From: Harmothoe impar
Lineage: Eukaryota > Annelida > Polychaeta > Phyllodocida > Polynoidae
Length of the DNA: 64,000 nucleotides
Assembly (NCBI GenBank): GCA_947462335.1
Contig: OX381720.1
Span: 4,781,501 to 4,845,500, forward strand
Direction of reading: 5' to 3'
The position numbers and the translations under genes are program-made. The notes under the pieces are model-generated. The model saw only the letters and a program-made list of their open reading frames with translations. It did not search any database and had not been told where the DNA came from. Of this stretch, positions 45,604-57,483 are shown in pieces. Position 1 is the stretch's first letter. Each line of letters begins with the position of its first letter.

Positions 45604-48600
45604 TCATCGCTTGGATTTCTTATTTCTCTGTTCAGACGTAGATGACAAATGTGACGTTTCATTGGACTCGCTTCGTTCCCGCTTTCTCCGGACCTCGGCT
45701 GACGAGTTTTTAGCAGATTGCTTGTTACTGTGACTGTGAGAAAGTTCCTCGTCTGACTGATTGTCAAATTTATTGTTTGGAAATGGTTCTGTGTCTTCAT
45801 CGTAGTCGACTTTTACTTTGGCGGGAGGGGAGGCCTCTTGGTCCTCGGGTGCGTCTTGGTCCAGGCCCACACATAAGGCTTGGGGCATGGGGATCCGCAG
45901 GGCGTTAGAACACTTCCCCAACTGGTTACAAATCTGGAGCATGATTCCTTGAACCTGCCAAAAAGAAAATATATTTATTTACTATATTTTTAACCTTTAT
46001 GGTCTATAGACATACCGGTAGTGCTCTAATGCACTTTGCCTCTTTTGCTGTTGTGATTCATGGCGAGCTACATACCAGTGCTATGTTCATGTGGTACCAA
46101 TAGATAATATATTTATAAGGCATATTTCTGATTGCAAAGGGGCAATCCAGCGGAAAATGTTAAAAGAAAAAAATGAATAAATAATAATCTGAAATAAATA
46201 TGTTTTTAACTTTGGCAGAAACACTGAAGGAAATTAGCATAATTCAATACAGAACTTTTTGCAAAAAAAAAAGCAGGAATTCCTGTAAAAGTAGGACAGT
46301 GGCATGATGTGTGGACGTACCTTGCGGAGGTGCTGCGTGAGTTCGTGCAGACTGAGGAGGGGGAGTCCGTCCGCCGTCACCAGGCCGTCCACGCTACCCT
46401 GCGTGCCGCTGTTCAGTTTGTAACTGCAAGGTAAAGGTGAATTTTCAATTTGTCTTTATTCACATCTTCCATTTTTATATACATTATAAATGGTTATTAT
46501 ATACATGAGAATTTAAGTATTACAACACCCTTAAATTGTAATTGTTACTAAAAGAAATTGGACTGGAGAGCTTTTTTTCTTTAAACGGTTCAAAATAATC
46601 AGTTAGGCTGCTAGACCACAAATTTACCAGAATCGTAATATTTCTGTTGGATATCGTAACAAAATTCTTATCATACCATAAAATACCAATTTAAAATAGT
46701 ATTTTACAAATGTATATTAAACTGACTGGTTTCTATCAGACATATTGTGTAGTGCTGCATTCATGCATCAGGCTGACTTTTGAATGTTGCTTACATTTTG
46801 ACAGATGATGCATACAATGTGTACATTTTCCGGAGATGGTCGACCGCGCTCGTTGTAGCCAGGTAGTACCGACCCACTTTGGCCTTGCATGAGCATTTCA
46901 CATCTTTGTATGTACTGAAATCAAAAGAAGGCACGTATATATGGCATGGCTACATTTTCTTGGAATTGGAAGCATGGGATTTGATTTGTGATACCAACGT
47001 ACACACAGAAAACTTATTTATTGTTTGAAGACCTACTGTAAATTCCAGTGTATATATTAAAGCCCGCCCTCTACTTTGGGAAAATCTTATAAGTTGCACT
47101 CGGGTTCAAATTAATGTCTGTATCAGTACTTTACTATACTAAATACCTTGCATATAACCCACACCCCAAACATTGCAAATTTGTATACCTTGCGTAGAAG
47201 CCGCGGCTAGTATGCAAGTCAGATCACTGGTGCAGCTTATATGATCGGCACACAGTGGGGGATGCGGCTTAAACGCGAGTTTTTAGATACTACCGTAAAT
47301 TCTCTCGTATAAGCCAAACTCGTGTATAAGCCGCACACCGACTTTGACCGATCCTATAAGCCGGACCAGCGATCTGACCCTCGTACTAGCCGCGGCTTCT
47401 ATAGATGCGAGAATTTACTCTGGGTGTGATTCGTCTACAACCTGCAGGTTATGTGCAGCAATTCAACGAGTTATTGATTGGGAGGAGTATAACCTGTATG
47501 AGGTTACATACCTGCCTTCATCCACCCCCTCCTGGGAGGCCTTTATACTGCTGCCGAGTTCCACGTCGTCACTCGTCTCTGCAAACAGCAGATATCAACA
47601 TCGACATTTGGGGTACCGTATTCGACGTAATAAGCGCACAGTGCGCTTAAAGAATGATTATGGACACCTTTTAGTAGTTAAGAGTTTAATTGGGGTAACA
47701 AATTGAGATATTTTTGGTACTTTGTAGTCTAAAAGTCGGCCAAAAACGGGGGGTGTGCGCTTATTAGGGGGTGTGCGCTTATTATGTCGAATACGGTAAT
47801 TAAGGAATGTACAATATTGTTGGATTATTCCTCCGACAACAAACTCAGGGAAAACATGATATGTGAACAAAACAAAAAACAGCAAAAAAGGGAGTGTCGC
47901 AAAATACGAGACAGGAAATAAACTAAAGTTGGGGAGGTGAGGGTACAACATTGTTGACTCCTTGCACTAACTTGTAACCTCTTGTAGGGAATATTAATTG
48001 ATCTAGCAGTACTACCCTGCCCAACTCCCCCATCCCGGCTCTTCTCTCGGGTTGTGGTCCCTCCATTCAACTAAGGAATTGTACAAGATAATCTTGTACA
48101 GGTCCATGTTTCAACCAACAGTTGCAACCAGTCATATCATAATATCACAATGTATAAAATTAATTACAGGGGTGGTGGTGAAATTTCGCGCAGAGTGTGC
48201 GGAATAATTTGCGCCCCCCCTCCCGGAAAATTTTCGCCCCTCCTTCCTTTGAACTATAAACGCGCTGCTAAAAAGGGGCTAAATTTTTAACACCCCCCCC
48301 CCACCCCCCTTTTAGGCTCCCCCTGTAACTAATAAATGAACACTCCCTTTAATTAAAGGGAGTGGTAATTTTTTTAGCAGTGGGGATTTTTTTACAACCT
48401 CCCCCCCCCCTCAATTTGAACAACCTATTTAATAATAAAAGGGGTGTTTACAAATGGCACATTGTCATCATGTGTGTTACCATCAACCCCCACCCACCTC
48501 CTCTTTCCTCAAGCCATATGATCTGGTCGGGATCTGGTCACCTTTATAGGTGACATATGCCCCCCCCCCCCCCCACCTCCCAGTCCCAGTTCCACACCCC

Positions 48601-48804
48601 CTTTTCTTTTTACTCACTGTGTATGGTGAAGGTGCCCATCTCAGTGTTGCCGTCCACCCACGACACTGTATCACCCAGAATGACGTTACAGTTAGAGCAC
48701 TGGAATACCAGGCTGCCCGGCACCTCCTCCTCGGCCAAGTCATCCTCTTCTGACTCGTCCCCAAAGTCATTATTTACTACAGACACTTGCCTACTTTCTG
48801 CCAT
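45604..48804 (-). CDS. MIS18A: Mis18-family centromere protein (Mis18-alpha-like)
   Basis: Five exons on the minus strand: 48618-48804, 47512-47578, 46795-46914, 46321-46423 and 45604-45954. All junctions are GT-AG and the phases agree, giving 828 nt and 275 residues. Exon 1 has an acidic start (ESEEDD) then LVFQCSNCNVILGDTVSWVD, the first half of the Yippee/Mis18 zinc fold. Exons 2-3 continue with KTSDDVELGSS, GSTYKDVKC and CKAKVGRYYLATT. Exon 4 is helical (LPLLSLHELTQHLRK). Exon 5 is polar with a basic KRERSESNE tail. Mis18 proteins prime centromeres for CENP-A loading. The second metal motif reads CSC, where family members usually have CxxC. OIP5/Mis18-beta is the alternative. An ATTAAA signal follows the stop. 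Confidence 0.88.
47616..47796. mobile_element. TA-flanked MITE in Mis18 intron 1
   Basis: Ends CCGTATTCGACGTAATAAGC and the reverse complement of GCTTATTATGTCGAATACGG, with one mismatch in 24, flanked by TA. It starts 38 bp upstream (in transcript sense) of the exon 2 acceptor. A second element with CCGTAAATTCTCTCG ends lies at about 47291-47420, in intron 2. Confidence 0.75.
48165..48346. mobile_element. Truncated MITE of the GGGAGTGTTCATT family in Mis18 intron 1
   Basis: The right end AATAAATGAACACTCCCT is intact. The left end starts at TTAATTACAGGGG, so the outermost bases are missing. The interior has TGAAATTTCGCGC and C-rich runs as in 40738-41069. Confidence 0.5.
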
Positions 48805-49092
48805 TTTTCGCAATTTCCCGCTACACTGTAGCTCTCCATGCATTGGCGACGTTTCAGCATTCCCACGTGGTAAAATTTTGATCCCAAAACCTCCGCTTGA
48901 AGATTGACGAGCTCTATTTCTTGTTTCGTATCTATGATTCTGTCGTATACAGCAGAATACTGGGGAAACTTATGTGATAAAGAAATGTATGCAACTATAT
49001 AGAGTTCGATAATCGATTAGAAATACAATTCATGGGAACTTTGATCCTACAATAAATGCTTAACTAATTCAGAAAAGGTATCTCTTACGAAC
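48805..49092. promoter_or_regulatory. Bidirectional promoter between MIS18A and MTRES1
   Basis: Only 288 bp separate the divergent start codons, so both genes must be driven from this interval unless an upstream exon exists. No TATA box is obvious. Inference from gene layout. Confidence 0.6.
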
Positions 49093-52000
49093 ATGGCTGC
49101 CGTCGGTCTGCTGTTGCGGTCGCGGACAGCGAAATCTTTGCAAAACACTGCAAAATACCTGCGAATAGCCTGCATACGAGGACATTATGAGCCCCACATA
49201 GCATCTACCTCAAGAACATCAACATTTTCTACCTGTAGTAATTCTAAAACTATAGTTTTTAATACATGTCGGACGTCACTCCTCAGCGGAGAGGGCACGG
49301 GGAGGTCGGCGATATTTGCCGGGAGACGCTCGGCCCTCGGCGGCTGGGGAGAGCAGGTCACCCGGTCTAAATCAAAGAACAAGGGACGAAAAGCCCAAAA
49401 CTCAGACGATGTGAGTGACTGCATACATGTGTAATACCGGTATTTAGAACTACAGTGGTGGGCATGCATAGACATAAAATATATCTATTAAAAAGAGATG
49501 GCAGATAAACATGGAGTGTTCATTTATCACTGGAGGGGATAGAGAGGCGGGCGGTCTCTCCCTGCCCCTGGACTCTGGAGCTCACTGGGACAGCCTGTCT
49601 ATGCCTATGGAGGGGAGGGAGCCCGGACCGGGGGGGGGGGCCTAAATAAGGGTGAATTTTGAAATCTCGACACCATTATTAGATTCATTCATTTTGAAAA
49701 TGCAGCAAAAATAATAAAAATGTGTCCACTTTTACCCAAATCTACCTAAACAAGGTCAATTTTCTTCAAAATCTCTCTAATAGACAGTAATTCTGCCAAC
49801 ATCTCCATAGGAACAGGTTCATTTTCAAATTACCATGACAAAATGTAAATTTTCTCCCAAAATCTCCCTATAGCAAGGGTCAAAGGTTGCCTGGGGTCCA
49901 ACCGCACACCTGCCTGCACATTACTATACCGGTGGTTTAAAGGAGACACATTTTCCGCGAGTGGGGGCTGCAAATTATTCCGGCCGCTCTGGGGTAAAAA
50001 ATTACTTCTGCGCCTCCACGTGAGATTTCATCACCCCCTTGTAATTAATAAATGAACGTTCCTTTAAAGGCAATAACGTGTGGGCTTTTTTGCTTCAAAA
50101 AAAAAGGAGAGAAAGAAAAGGGGTCAGAATATTTTAACAGTCCACCTTTGTGTTTGATTAATAAATGACCATTCCCTTACGTCGAATGGTACAGTATATC
50201 CCAGTTTAACTGTTACAATACATTTTAATTCACAGGAAGATTCTGACGACGAAGATGACTATGACGATGATGAAGAATTTGGACCACATTCCGAAGAAGA
50301 CCAAGACTTTCCAGACAATTACAAAGAAGTGAAGAAGCACATGAGTTCCCTGCGTGCCGACACCATCCTGGGAGGAGGCCTCAATCTGTCCAGGAAGTAA
50401 GAGCAACCACAGACCTATGTCTATGGAGCAACATTCCATACCTCTGGAACATTATCAGGGTTCCCACCGTCGGGGAAAATGTCAGGGAGATTTTTTTTTC
50501 ATTCCAGGTCAGGGAAATGTCAGGGAATTTCAGATTTTTTGGCAAAATGTGAGGGAAAATGTGATTTCTGAAAATGTCAGGGAAAATAATATTTTGTAAG
50601 GGAAAATCGTTGAAATACCAAAAAACGTCACCTGTCTTTGAAAAGGCCTGTATTTTGCTATGATTTTAAGGGAGAAAAAAATCTAAATCCTCAAGAAGGA
50701 CTGGGTAAAGATTTTTCGTGCATGCATTGCAATATACAAAAACCCTCTTGTTAAATACTGACCACACCCTAAGTAGAAGATAACTTTAAAAGAAGTCCAT
50801 ATTGATAGTTGGAGGGCATTTAAAAACATTGGGTTTCTTTCGCTATTGTAAGGGAAATGTGATATAAAATCAGGGAAATGTGAGGGGCAAAGTCAGAGAA
50901 GTTAAAACTACCTTGTCAGTGGCAACCCTGATCCTTTAAGCGGCAAGCTCCATGTTCGTTACCATAAATTCTCGTGTATAAGCCGCTGCTGGCACGCTAG
51001 TCGCACACAACATGCCTAAGGCTGTGTCTCACGACCTTGGGCCAATGTTTTTGTCTCTGACTGGGTGCCAGCTCTGACCGGATGCCAGCTCTGACCGGGT
51101 GCCAGCTCTGACCGGCCTGAAAAAAAACGGGTTATTTAGGGCAGATGATGATAAAAATGGCTAGTTTAGAGCGTTATAACATCCATTAACCTTTTCAGAC
51201 AAATTCTATCTACATCTGCCCTAAATAAATTTTATTCAGGCCGGTCAGAGCTGGCACCCGGTCAGAGCTGGCACCCGGTCAGAGCTGGCACCCGGTCAGA
51301 GCTGGCACCTGGTCAGAGACAAAAACATTGGCCCAAGGTCGTGAGACACAGCCCTATATAGCGTGCGGCTTATACAAGAGTTTTTGCAAGTCTAGGACAA
51401 TACTAAAGTAGCAGTTTTCAGAACCCCTGAACGGGTTATAGAAATGTCCCAAAGTGTGGCTTATACACGAATTATTCTTAGACGCAAGGGTTTACAGTAG
51501 TCAGGGGGCACACCCATATGTTGCTGTAGATTTTAACGTAAATGGTTCCAATACCCTCAGTAGATTCTACATTGCCCACATCACCCCTTCCCAAATTCCT
51601 ATATCCGCCTCTTGTGTGTAGTGACTTCTTTTTTCAAATTACAGTGTACATGTGTATCATCTATGTTTTAGCAATTAATATGGTATGTTTGTACTTTCAG
51701 GAAAATTGACGATTATTTTCTGGGAAGTAAACTCCTACTTAACGGTGAAAAGGTTCTAAAGAAAAGCAAACAGGTGAGTTTTGAGCTTAGGGTCCATGTA
51801 TCTTATGATTTTCTTGCTTGATTTTCCTTTGAGAAGCTATGCTGGAACTTGAATACGGGGCTGATTGTAGTGTTACTCATTTACAACGGAGTATATGCCA
51901 CTGCCTAATTGATCATTTGAAGTTTTTTGAAATGATGAGTTGGATTACATGCTTTAAATAGAGTAAGATATTAAGTGAGTGTGAAGCTTTAAAAAACTGG

Positions 52001-52318
52001 AATGGTAAAAATAAGATATTTTGATGGCACATATTGTATTTGTAGTTTTGATAATGACTGTATTTAAATGAAGCTCCTACACATTTTCATATAATATTAT
52101 GTAATATTCATAATGCACCCGTCCTACAACAGATGCACCCAGGGGACTGCATTGACCTTGTGACAGAGGTCAGTGAGGGCAGTATGAAGGTCAAGCGGGT
52201 ACGGCTCGTCAAGGTCTCCAGTAATAAGTCGTCCAAAGACCGTCAACTTGCCTACCTCCGGACGTGGCGGGCCGCTGTTACGATTCCCCTAGACAATAAA
52301 AAATGGTCGCCCCGGTGA
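49093..52318 (+). CDS. MTRES1: Mitochondrial transcription rescue factor 1 homologue
   Basis: Four exons: 49093-49410, 50236-50396, 51701-51773 and 52133-52318. All have GT-AG borders and matching phases, giving 738 nt and 245 residues; the human protein is of similar size. The N-terminus (MAAVGLLLRSRTAKSLQ) is basic with no acidic residues early on, a mitochondrial targeting peptide. A strongly acidic stretch (EDSDDEDDYDDDEEF) precedes an S4-like RNA-binding region: VKKHMSSLRADTILGGGLNL, DDYFLGSKLLLNGEKVLKKS, HPGDCIDLVTE. MTRES1 (C6orf203) binds mitochondrial RNA and supports transcription and ribosome rescue in the matrix. It is head-to-head with the Mis18 gene. Confidence 0.9.
49508..50064. 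mobile_element. Composite MITE region in MTRES1 intron 1
   Basis: GGAGTGTTCATTTATC at 49508 and AATTAATAAATGAACGTTCC at 50044-50063 are inverted ends of the 40738 family. Inside is a G-run-started block (49629 on) with AAATCTCCCTATAGCAAGGGTC, like the repeats of 62774-63195, so one element may be nested in another. Confidence 0.5.
50960..51500. mobile_element. MITE in MTRES1 intron 2 with nested foldback
   Basis: The outer element has TACCATAAATTCTCGTG and, at its right end, GGGTTTACAGTA with GCTTATACACGAATTATTC. Nested at 51020-51353 is a second element. Confidence 0.6.
51020..51353. mobile_element. Nested foldback element with 18-bp repeat arms
   Basis: Ends GGCTGTGTCTCACGACC and its reverse complement, continuing through TTGGGCCAATGTTTTTGTC. 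Each arm then has tandem 18-bp repeats (GGTCAGAGCTGGCACCCG), about three on the left and four on the right. The centre of about 110 bp has a further GGGCAGATG / CATCTGCCC pairing. Confidence 0.75.
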
Positions 52319-52432
52319 CCATTCGAAGATATTGATGTATGTAAAGGCCCTTGTTTATTCTTGACAAGTCAACTGGCGTCTATAAAACTGATTAAGTGTG
52401 ATACCATATGTTAGGAACCCCAATAATCGCAT

Positions 52433-53089
52433 CAGTGTTGCCGAAAACTTTTTTTCAACGCAGGCCAAGGTGGCCTGCATCTTGGCATCTTATGCAGGCC
52501 ATTTCCTTCTCACGCAGGCCATACAAATTTTGATATTTCAAGGTACCTTCATAAACAGGCACAAACTTAAAAGAAATTGAAAAAATATTCAATTTTACAA
52601 ATATTTTTTGATTTTGTAGTGCGTATTTATTCATAAATGATTTTCAAAATACAACAATCAAAAAAGTTACATGTGATCTCCTTGGTTTGGTATAAGAGTC
52701 CAACGAGTACATGTGTTAGGCAGTTAGACTGCATACTCTAGATTGCCAGAAGAGAATATATTCGGTACACATACACGTATACGTTATAATAATCAACTAG
52801 CAATTGGCATATCCTTAGACCAATATATGTCTCATGGTATGCAACTTATACATATCAATTAAACAGTGCAATTATATTATTAATAGTAGTAATGCAGAAA
52901 CATAGAGATAAGTTTCATTTTCCTATGACCCTATCTTCGCTTCTAATTGGCCGATTTGAGAAATTCTTTCACCATTAGGAAGCTGAGATCATGGCAGGCC
53001 ATTATGGCCTGCGTCCTAAAGCCCTACGCCGGCCATTAAGTTTCTACGCCGGCAAAAGCGGGCGTGCCGGCGTTATTTCGGCAACACTG
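52433..53089. mobile_element. Inverted-repeat element with CAGTGTTGCCGAAA ends
   Basis: 657 bp, begins CAGTGTTGCCGAAA and ends TTTCGGCAACACTG, flanked by CGCAT (52428-52432, 53090-53094). Sub-terminal blocks repeat CAGGCCA and GGCCTGC. It lies 115 bp after the MTRES1 stop codon. No coding capacity. Confidence 0.72.
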
Positions 53090-53565
53090 CGCATGCATGT
53101 ATTTTATGATATAATTATGTTTACATCAGATTTCCATGTAAACAACATTATTCATTTGTTAAAAGAAAACCTATTTCCTGGATGGGACCAGTGACAATTC
53201 TCTAGCTGTTAGTGTTACTGACTGACTTAGCCGAATTGATATACATGTATTTGAACCAATGAATCTGTCGATTATAATGTTTAACAGGGAATAAAGAGTT
53301 AGTATATCAAGTGGTACACTTGTTTTATTTCCACATCTAGAGCCGGCGTTATTGTATTTGGTACCAAATGAATAGTATTGTACTTTATTTCATTTACATA
53401 CGATGACCACTATGCTTAAGTACTAGAAATCCCGTATCCCATGCCCCCCATGGGATACGGTCCTCCTGTATCACATGGCCTATGACATCATCATTTGTTC
53501 AAATTCTTGTGGCCATTTATATGCAATTAAACATATTTTGAAGAATAAAAACCATGAAATAAAGG

Positions 53566-53717
53566 CAAAGGTCCATGGCCAGAGGATTTTTGGTACCGTT
53601 CCCCCCTCGGTGGGGCTGGGGCGCATCCCACTCAGCCTGCGGCTTCGTGGGATACTGCCCCAGCCCCACCTTGGGGGGAACGATACCAAAATATTCTCTG
53701 GCCATGGGCCTTTGTCT
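53566..53717. repeat. Near-perfect hairpin of about 150 bp
   Basis: CCATGGCCAGAGGATTTTTG, GTACCGTTCCCCCCTCGGTG and GGGCTGGGGC pair with GCCCCAGCCCCACC, TTGGGGGGAACGATACC and TCTCTGGCCATGG, around a short centre near 53640. The stem is about 70 bp with few mismatches. Confidence 0.85.
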
Positions 53718-53865
53718 ATGTATTGTATTAATATGTATAAACACTTGGGTGCTTATTCAGTAATTCGAGATCCAATATCCCCCAATATTGTCTGATTTCC
53801 TTGTGTAATACAGTGTAGTACAGCCCGCCATGGTATACTGGGTGCTCGTGTTGGTACTGGGGTGC

Positions 53866-54110
53866 CAGGGTGCTGTTTCTCCACAAATTTGCAGACCTCC
53901 ATGAATTTATGGACATCCACAAAGTTGTGGAATACACATTCCATAAATTAGGGGAATACGTTTTTTGGTACTTAAGCATACAAATACGGAGCTCCATATA
54001 AATTTGGGGACCTCCGCAAATTTATGGAAGCAAATTTACGCACCTCCGTAAATTTACGGACCTCCGCAAATCTACTGACCTCCGCAAATTTGTGGAGAAA
54101 CAGCACCCTG
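53866..54110. mobile_element. Foldback MITE (CTCCACAAATTTGC family)
   Basis: Ends CAGGGTGCTGTTTCTCC and its exact reverse complement, with palindromic GGACCTCCGCAAATTT units inside. Same family as 2690-2921. Confidence 0.8.
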
Positions 54111-54305
54111 GGGGTACTTATAATGTATTTACCTATTTACTTATTGTATTTACCATAATTCTGACTATATACAGTGATCTCAGAGAAGGGGTTACTCACC
54201 AGCGTTTAAAATTTGTGAGTACATCGGGTGCCAGTGCTGGTACACTGGTACCTAAGTTATAGATGCAGGTACACGGGGTGCCTGTCCCACTTAACAAAAG
54301 TACTA

Positions 54306-54529
54306 CCGTAAATTCACGCATACTACCCGCATCTCGCGTATAACCCGCACCCCCAACTCAGGGGAATCCTACAACCCGTTTTTGAATTTGAAAATTTCAA
54401 TTTTAGTACTGTTCTATAGTAATAAAAACCCTCGTATAACCCGCACCCTATATAGGCATGTTTGGTATCAAATGAAAGCTGAGGTTGGTTCGCGTACAAC
54501 CCGCGGGTAGTACGCGGGAATTTACGGTA
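54306..54529. mobile_element. TA-flanked MITE with CCGTAAATTC ends
   Basis: Ends CCGTAAATTCACGCATACTA and the reverse complement of TAGTACGCGGGAATTTACGG, with two mismatches, flanked by TA. The interior repeats TATAACCCGCACCC. Confidence 0.75.
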
Positions 54530-54697
54530 GTAGGTTATTTTGACCCACAATGAATGTTTCCTGGATGATTCCAAACGTTTGTTTCCAACATTTGATATAC
54601 GTAAAAACGTTGACTCCAAATAACGTATATAAACCCTCTTGAAAAACGTTTTGATGTGGAACGTTATCCTCATGTTAAATAACGTTTTTTAATGGTA

Positions 54698-55048
54698 AGG
54701 CCACACCAAAAAAAAAAGTTGGTCTACGGATTTCCCGCACCACATTTTTCAAAATGTAAATTTATTTTTTTTTTGAAAAAAAAGGGGCTACGGACAACGC
54801 CCGCACCATTTTCTGAAAAATTGGATTTTTTTCTTTTCTTTTTTTTTTTTGGTTGCCTTTTCTGTCATCGTTAACCAGAAAATATAATTGTAAAAAAGTA
54901 GAAAAAAAAAAATTCGCCCGCCCCCTATTTTAAGGTTGAAATCCATTGACAAAAAAAAAATTTCGAAAAAAAAAAAAAAAAATCGCCCTACCGCACCTAT
55001 TTTTGGAAAAGAAAATCCGTAGACCAACTTTCTTTTTTGGTGTGGCCT
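54698..55048. mobile_element. Inverted-repeat element with GGCCACACC ends
   Basis: AGGCCACACCAAAA then GTTGGTCTACGGATTT at the left matches AAATCCGTAGACCAAC then TTTTGGTGTGGCCT at the right. The interior is A/T homopolymer rich. Confidence 0.7.
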
Positions 55049-55215
55049 AACGATATTTTTTTTTTTTTGGTGAAAATAATATCTTTTTTATAACCTTTTT
55101 GCACCCAATCCAGCAACAAATTAACCATACATTGAATAGTTAGCATTTCAAACTTTTGTAGAATTATGCTGGGGATTTTATTTTATTTCTTTTCCACCAT
55201 GGTATAGGATTCCTC

Positions 55216-55440
55216 CTGGAATTTGCGGAGGTCCATGAATACAATCTCCATATATCAATGGAGGTCTGCAAATATATATGGATATCGTTTTTTAGTACTT
55301 AAACATACATATACGGACCTCCGTATATATTGGCAGACATCCGTATATATTTGCAGAGGTCCGTCAATATATGGAGAGTGTATTTATGGACGTTCGCAAA
55401 TTTGCGGACATCCGCAAATTTGTGGAGAAACAGAACCCTG
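55216..55440. mobile_element. Foldback MITE (CTCCACAAATTTGC family), left end eroded
   Basis: The right end GTGGAGAAACAGAACCCTG is intact and the left has only CTGGAATTTGCGGAGG. Palindromic GAGGTCCG units lie between. Confidence 0.65.
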
Positions 55441-56878
55441 TCACCAATAGCTATCCAGTCAAGTCCCACCGCAACATCTTTTTACCTGCTTGATTAAGAG
55501 AGTTTAAAAATATCTCATTGCAAGGCATAATAAGCACAGGCTTGATTCCAAGTGATACATGTATAAGCAATTCTCGATTCCACATTATGGGTGTTTGTAT
55601 TACTATAGCCTGCATAAATTGTATTATAATCATTATTCTGGTTTCTAGAAGTATTGTTCTGACATATCTTGATTATGATAACGATGTGAAGTCCCAGATA
55701 AATCCCCCAGAGAGATAGTACTGTCTCCTTGTAGCAGATACTTGAATCAACAGAAACGTTTATCAACGTCAAAATAACGTTTTTCTACTAACGTTTTTGT
55801 CCAAACCCTGTTGAAACATTCAATGCTGTGTCAAATGCAAAAGTTTTTGTCCAAACCATGAAGAAATGTTCAACAATGTAGATAAAAACCTTTTTTTGTC
55901 CAAACCATGTTCTAGATGCAAACCCACAATGCTAGAGGATTTGGGGATGTTCTCTTTTATGACTGTGATTGCATCCATTGTCAATACAAAGCTCATGTTT
56001 CAAAATAGTCAGGTCTCTTAGGGTCAAAATAGTATTGCGGTGGACAAAAGTACCAAACTTCTTCCATGTGTAGGGAAGGACATACCTTTCAATATTTTCT
56101 CAAATTCCAGAAAAAAATCCTACTGGAACAGTGTTTTTCGGCCATTATTCAAAATGGCTACCGATCGGGAGGGAAAACCCTGAATAGATTGACATTATGA
56201 GCATCTACATTGAATAACACCAATCGTGAAACAAATGGGTTTAATTGATCTTAATATGTGAGCAGGCAAGCAGAAAGGATACTGGCTGTGGGATATGTTC
56301 CGATTTTAGCCACCATGGCCTAAAATGAAAAAAAAACTGGCTAAAAATTGCTCTAGGGTACTGTTTTCTGTAGAATAGAATGATATTACACTAAACATCC
56401 CATTTTTGTGAAAAGCCTCCTATTTGGAGTGTACAATGGAAGTTTTAAAGCCGAGATGGGTGTCCTTTTTGATATATGTTGCCATGGAAACATGATATTC
56501 ATTGCAAATAGAAGAAATAAAGAGTATTCATGAGGATTACTATGGTCAAAACAAAATTGCGAGAGTATTCATGAGGATTACTATGGTCAAAACAAAACAA
56601 AATTACCATTCCTCATTCCCCATCTCAAATTTTATGACATAAAGAATGGAAATGTATGGTAGATTTCTAATCATATTATGCTGATGAGATAGAGATACCT
56701 TGGATACCTAAAATAGGAAAACTCATTCCCAACACCAAAGGCCAGCTAGAGGTTGATGTCAGGAAACACCTGTTGGATATCACAGAACTGTCTCTTTAAG
56801 TATCATAATGTTAGTGTCAATATTACAAACAACTATTGGGTGACAGCTAACCAGGACTCAGACTGAGCCATATAGGTA
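55441..56878. other. Intergenic, no gene seen
   Basis: A short repeat of GTTTTTGTCCAAACC occurs three times at 55790-55915. Otherwise nothing recognisable. Confidence 0.4.
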
Positions 56879-57483
56879 CAGTAGAATCTCGTTATAAGGA
56901 GGACGGATATAAGGAGCAGATGGTTATAAGGAGCAAATTTGCCTTGCCATTTCTTTCTCCAACTTTTCTATAGTAAAAGATCCCTATTAGAAGGAGCAAT
57001 TCTCATGAAAAATCTTTTATAAGGAGCACTTTCTGACCATGGATCGGGTATTTTTACAATATAATTACATATTCTGTCTGTTTCTAGGCAGTAGTTCTTA
57101 ATTTTTTGTACCCCTATGCACCTAAGGCTGGGTACAGCGGCACCAGGGCCGGGAACAGAGGCAGGGCGTTGCTTTGAGTGCTCTTTACCTAGGGACGGGT
57201 ACAGAAGCTGTGCACCTCCCACATTCACTCACCACCTACGACAGTCCCCCAGGGGGTGGGCGAGGCTGGGTACAGAAGCCCTGCACCTCCCACATTCATG
57301 CACCACCTCCCAAAGTCACCTAGGGGGTGGGAGAGGCTGGGTACAGAAGCCCTGCACCTCCTGCATTCACTCACTAACTCCCACAGCTGCAGAGAGGAGA
57401 GCGGAGGCAAAATTGATAATTAGGAAGGTTGGTTATAAGGAGCAAATTTGCCTTGCCAAAGGCCTTATTACGAGATTTCACTG
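56879..57483. mobile_element. Pogo/Tigger-like MITE, TA-flanked
   Basis: Begins CAGTAGAATCTCGTTATAAG and ends TTACGAGATTTCACTG, flanked by TA. ATAAGGAGCAAATTTGCC near both ends is another shared block. The centre has about three copies of an 80-bp repeat with GGTACAGAAGCCCTGCACC. The CAGT...TTATAA end is typical of pogo-type elements; no transposase. Confidence 0.75.

Noticed and set aside
47344..47706. Plus-strand frame across Mis18 exon 2
   Set aside because: Antisense to a coding exon and partly made of MITE sequence.
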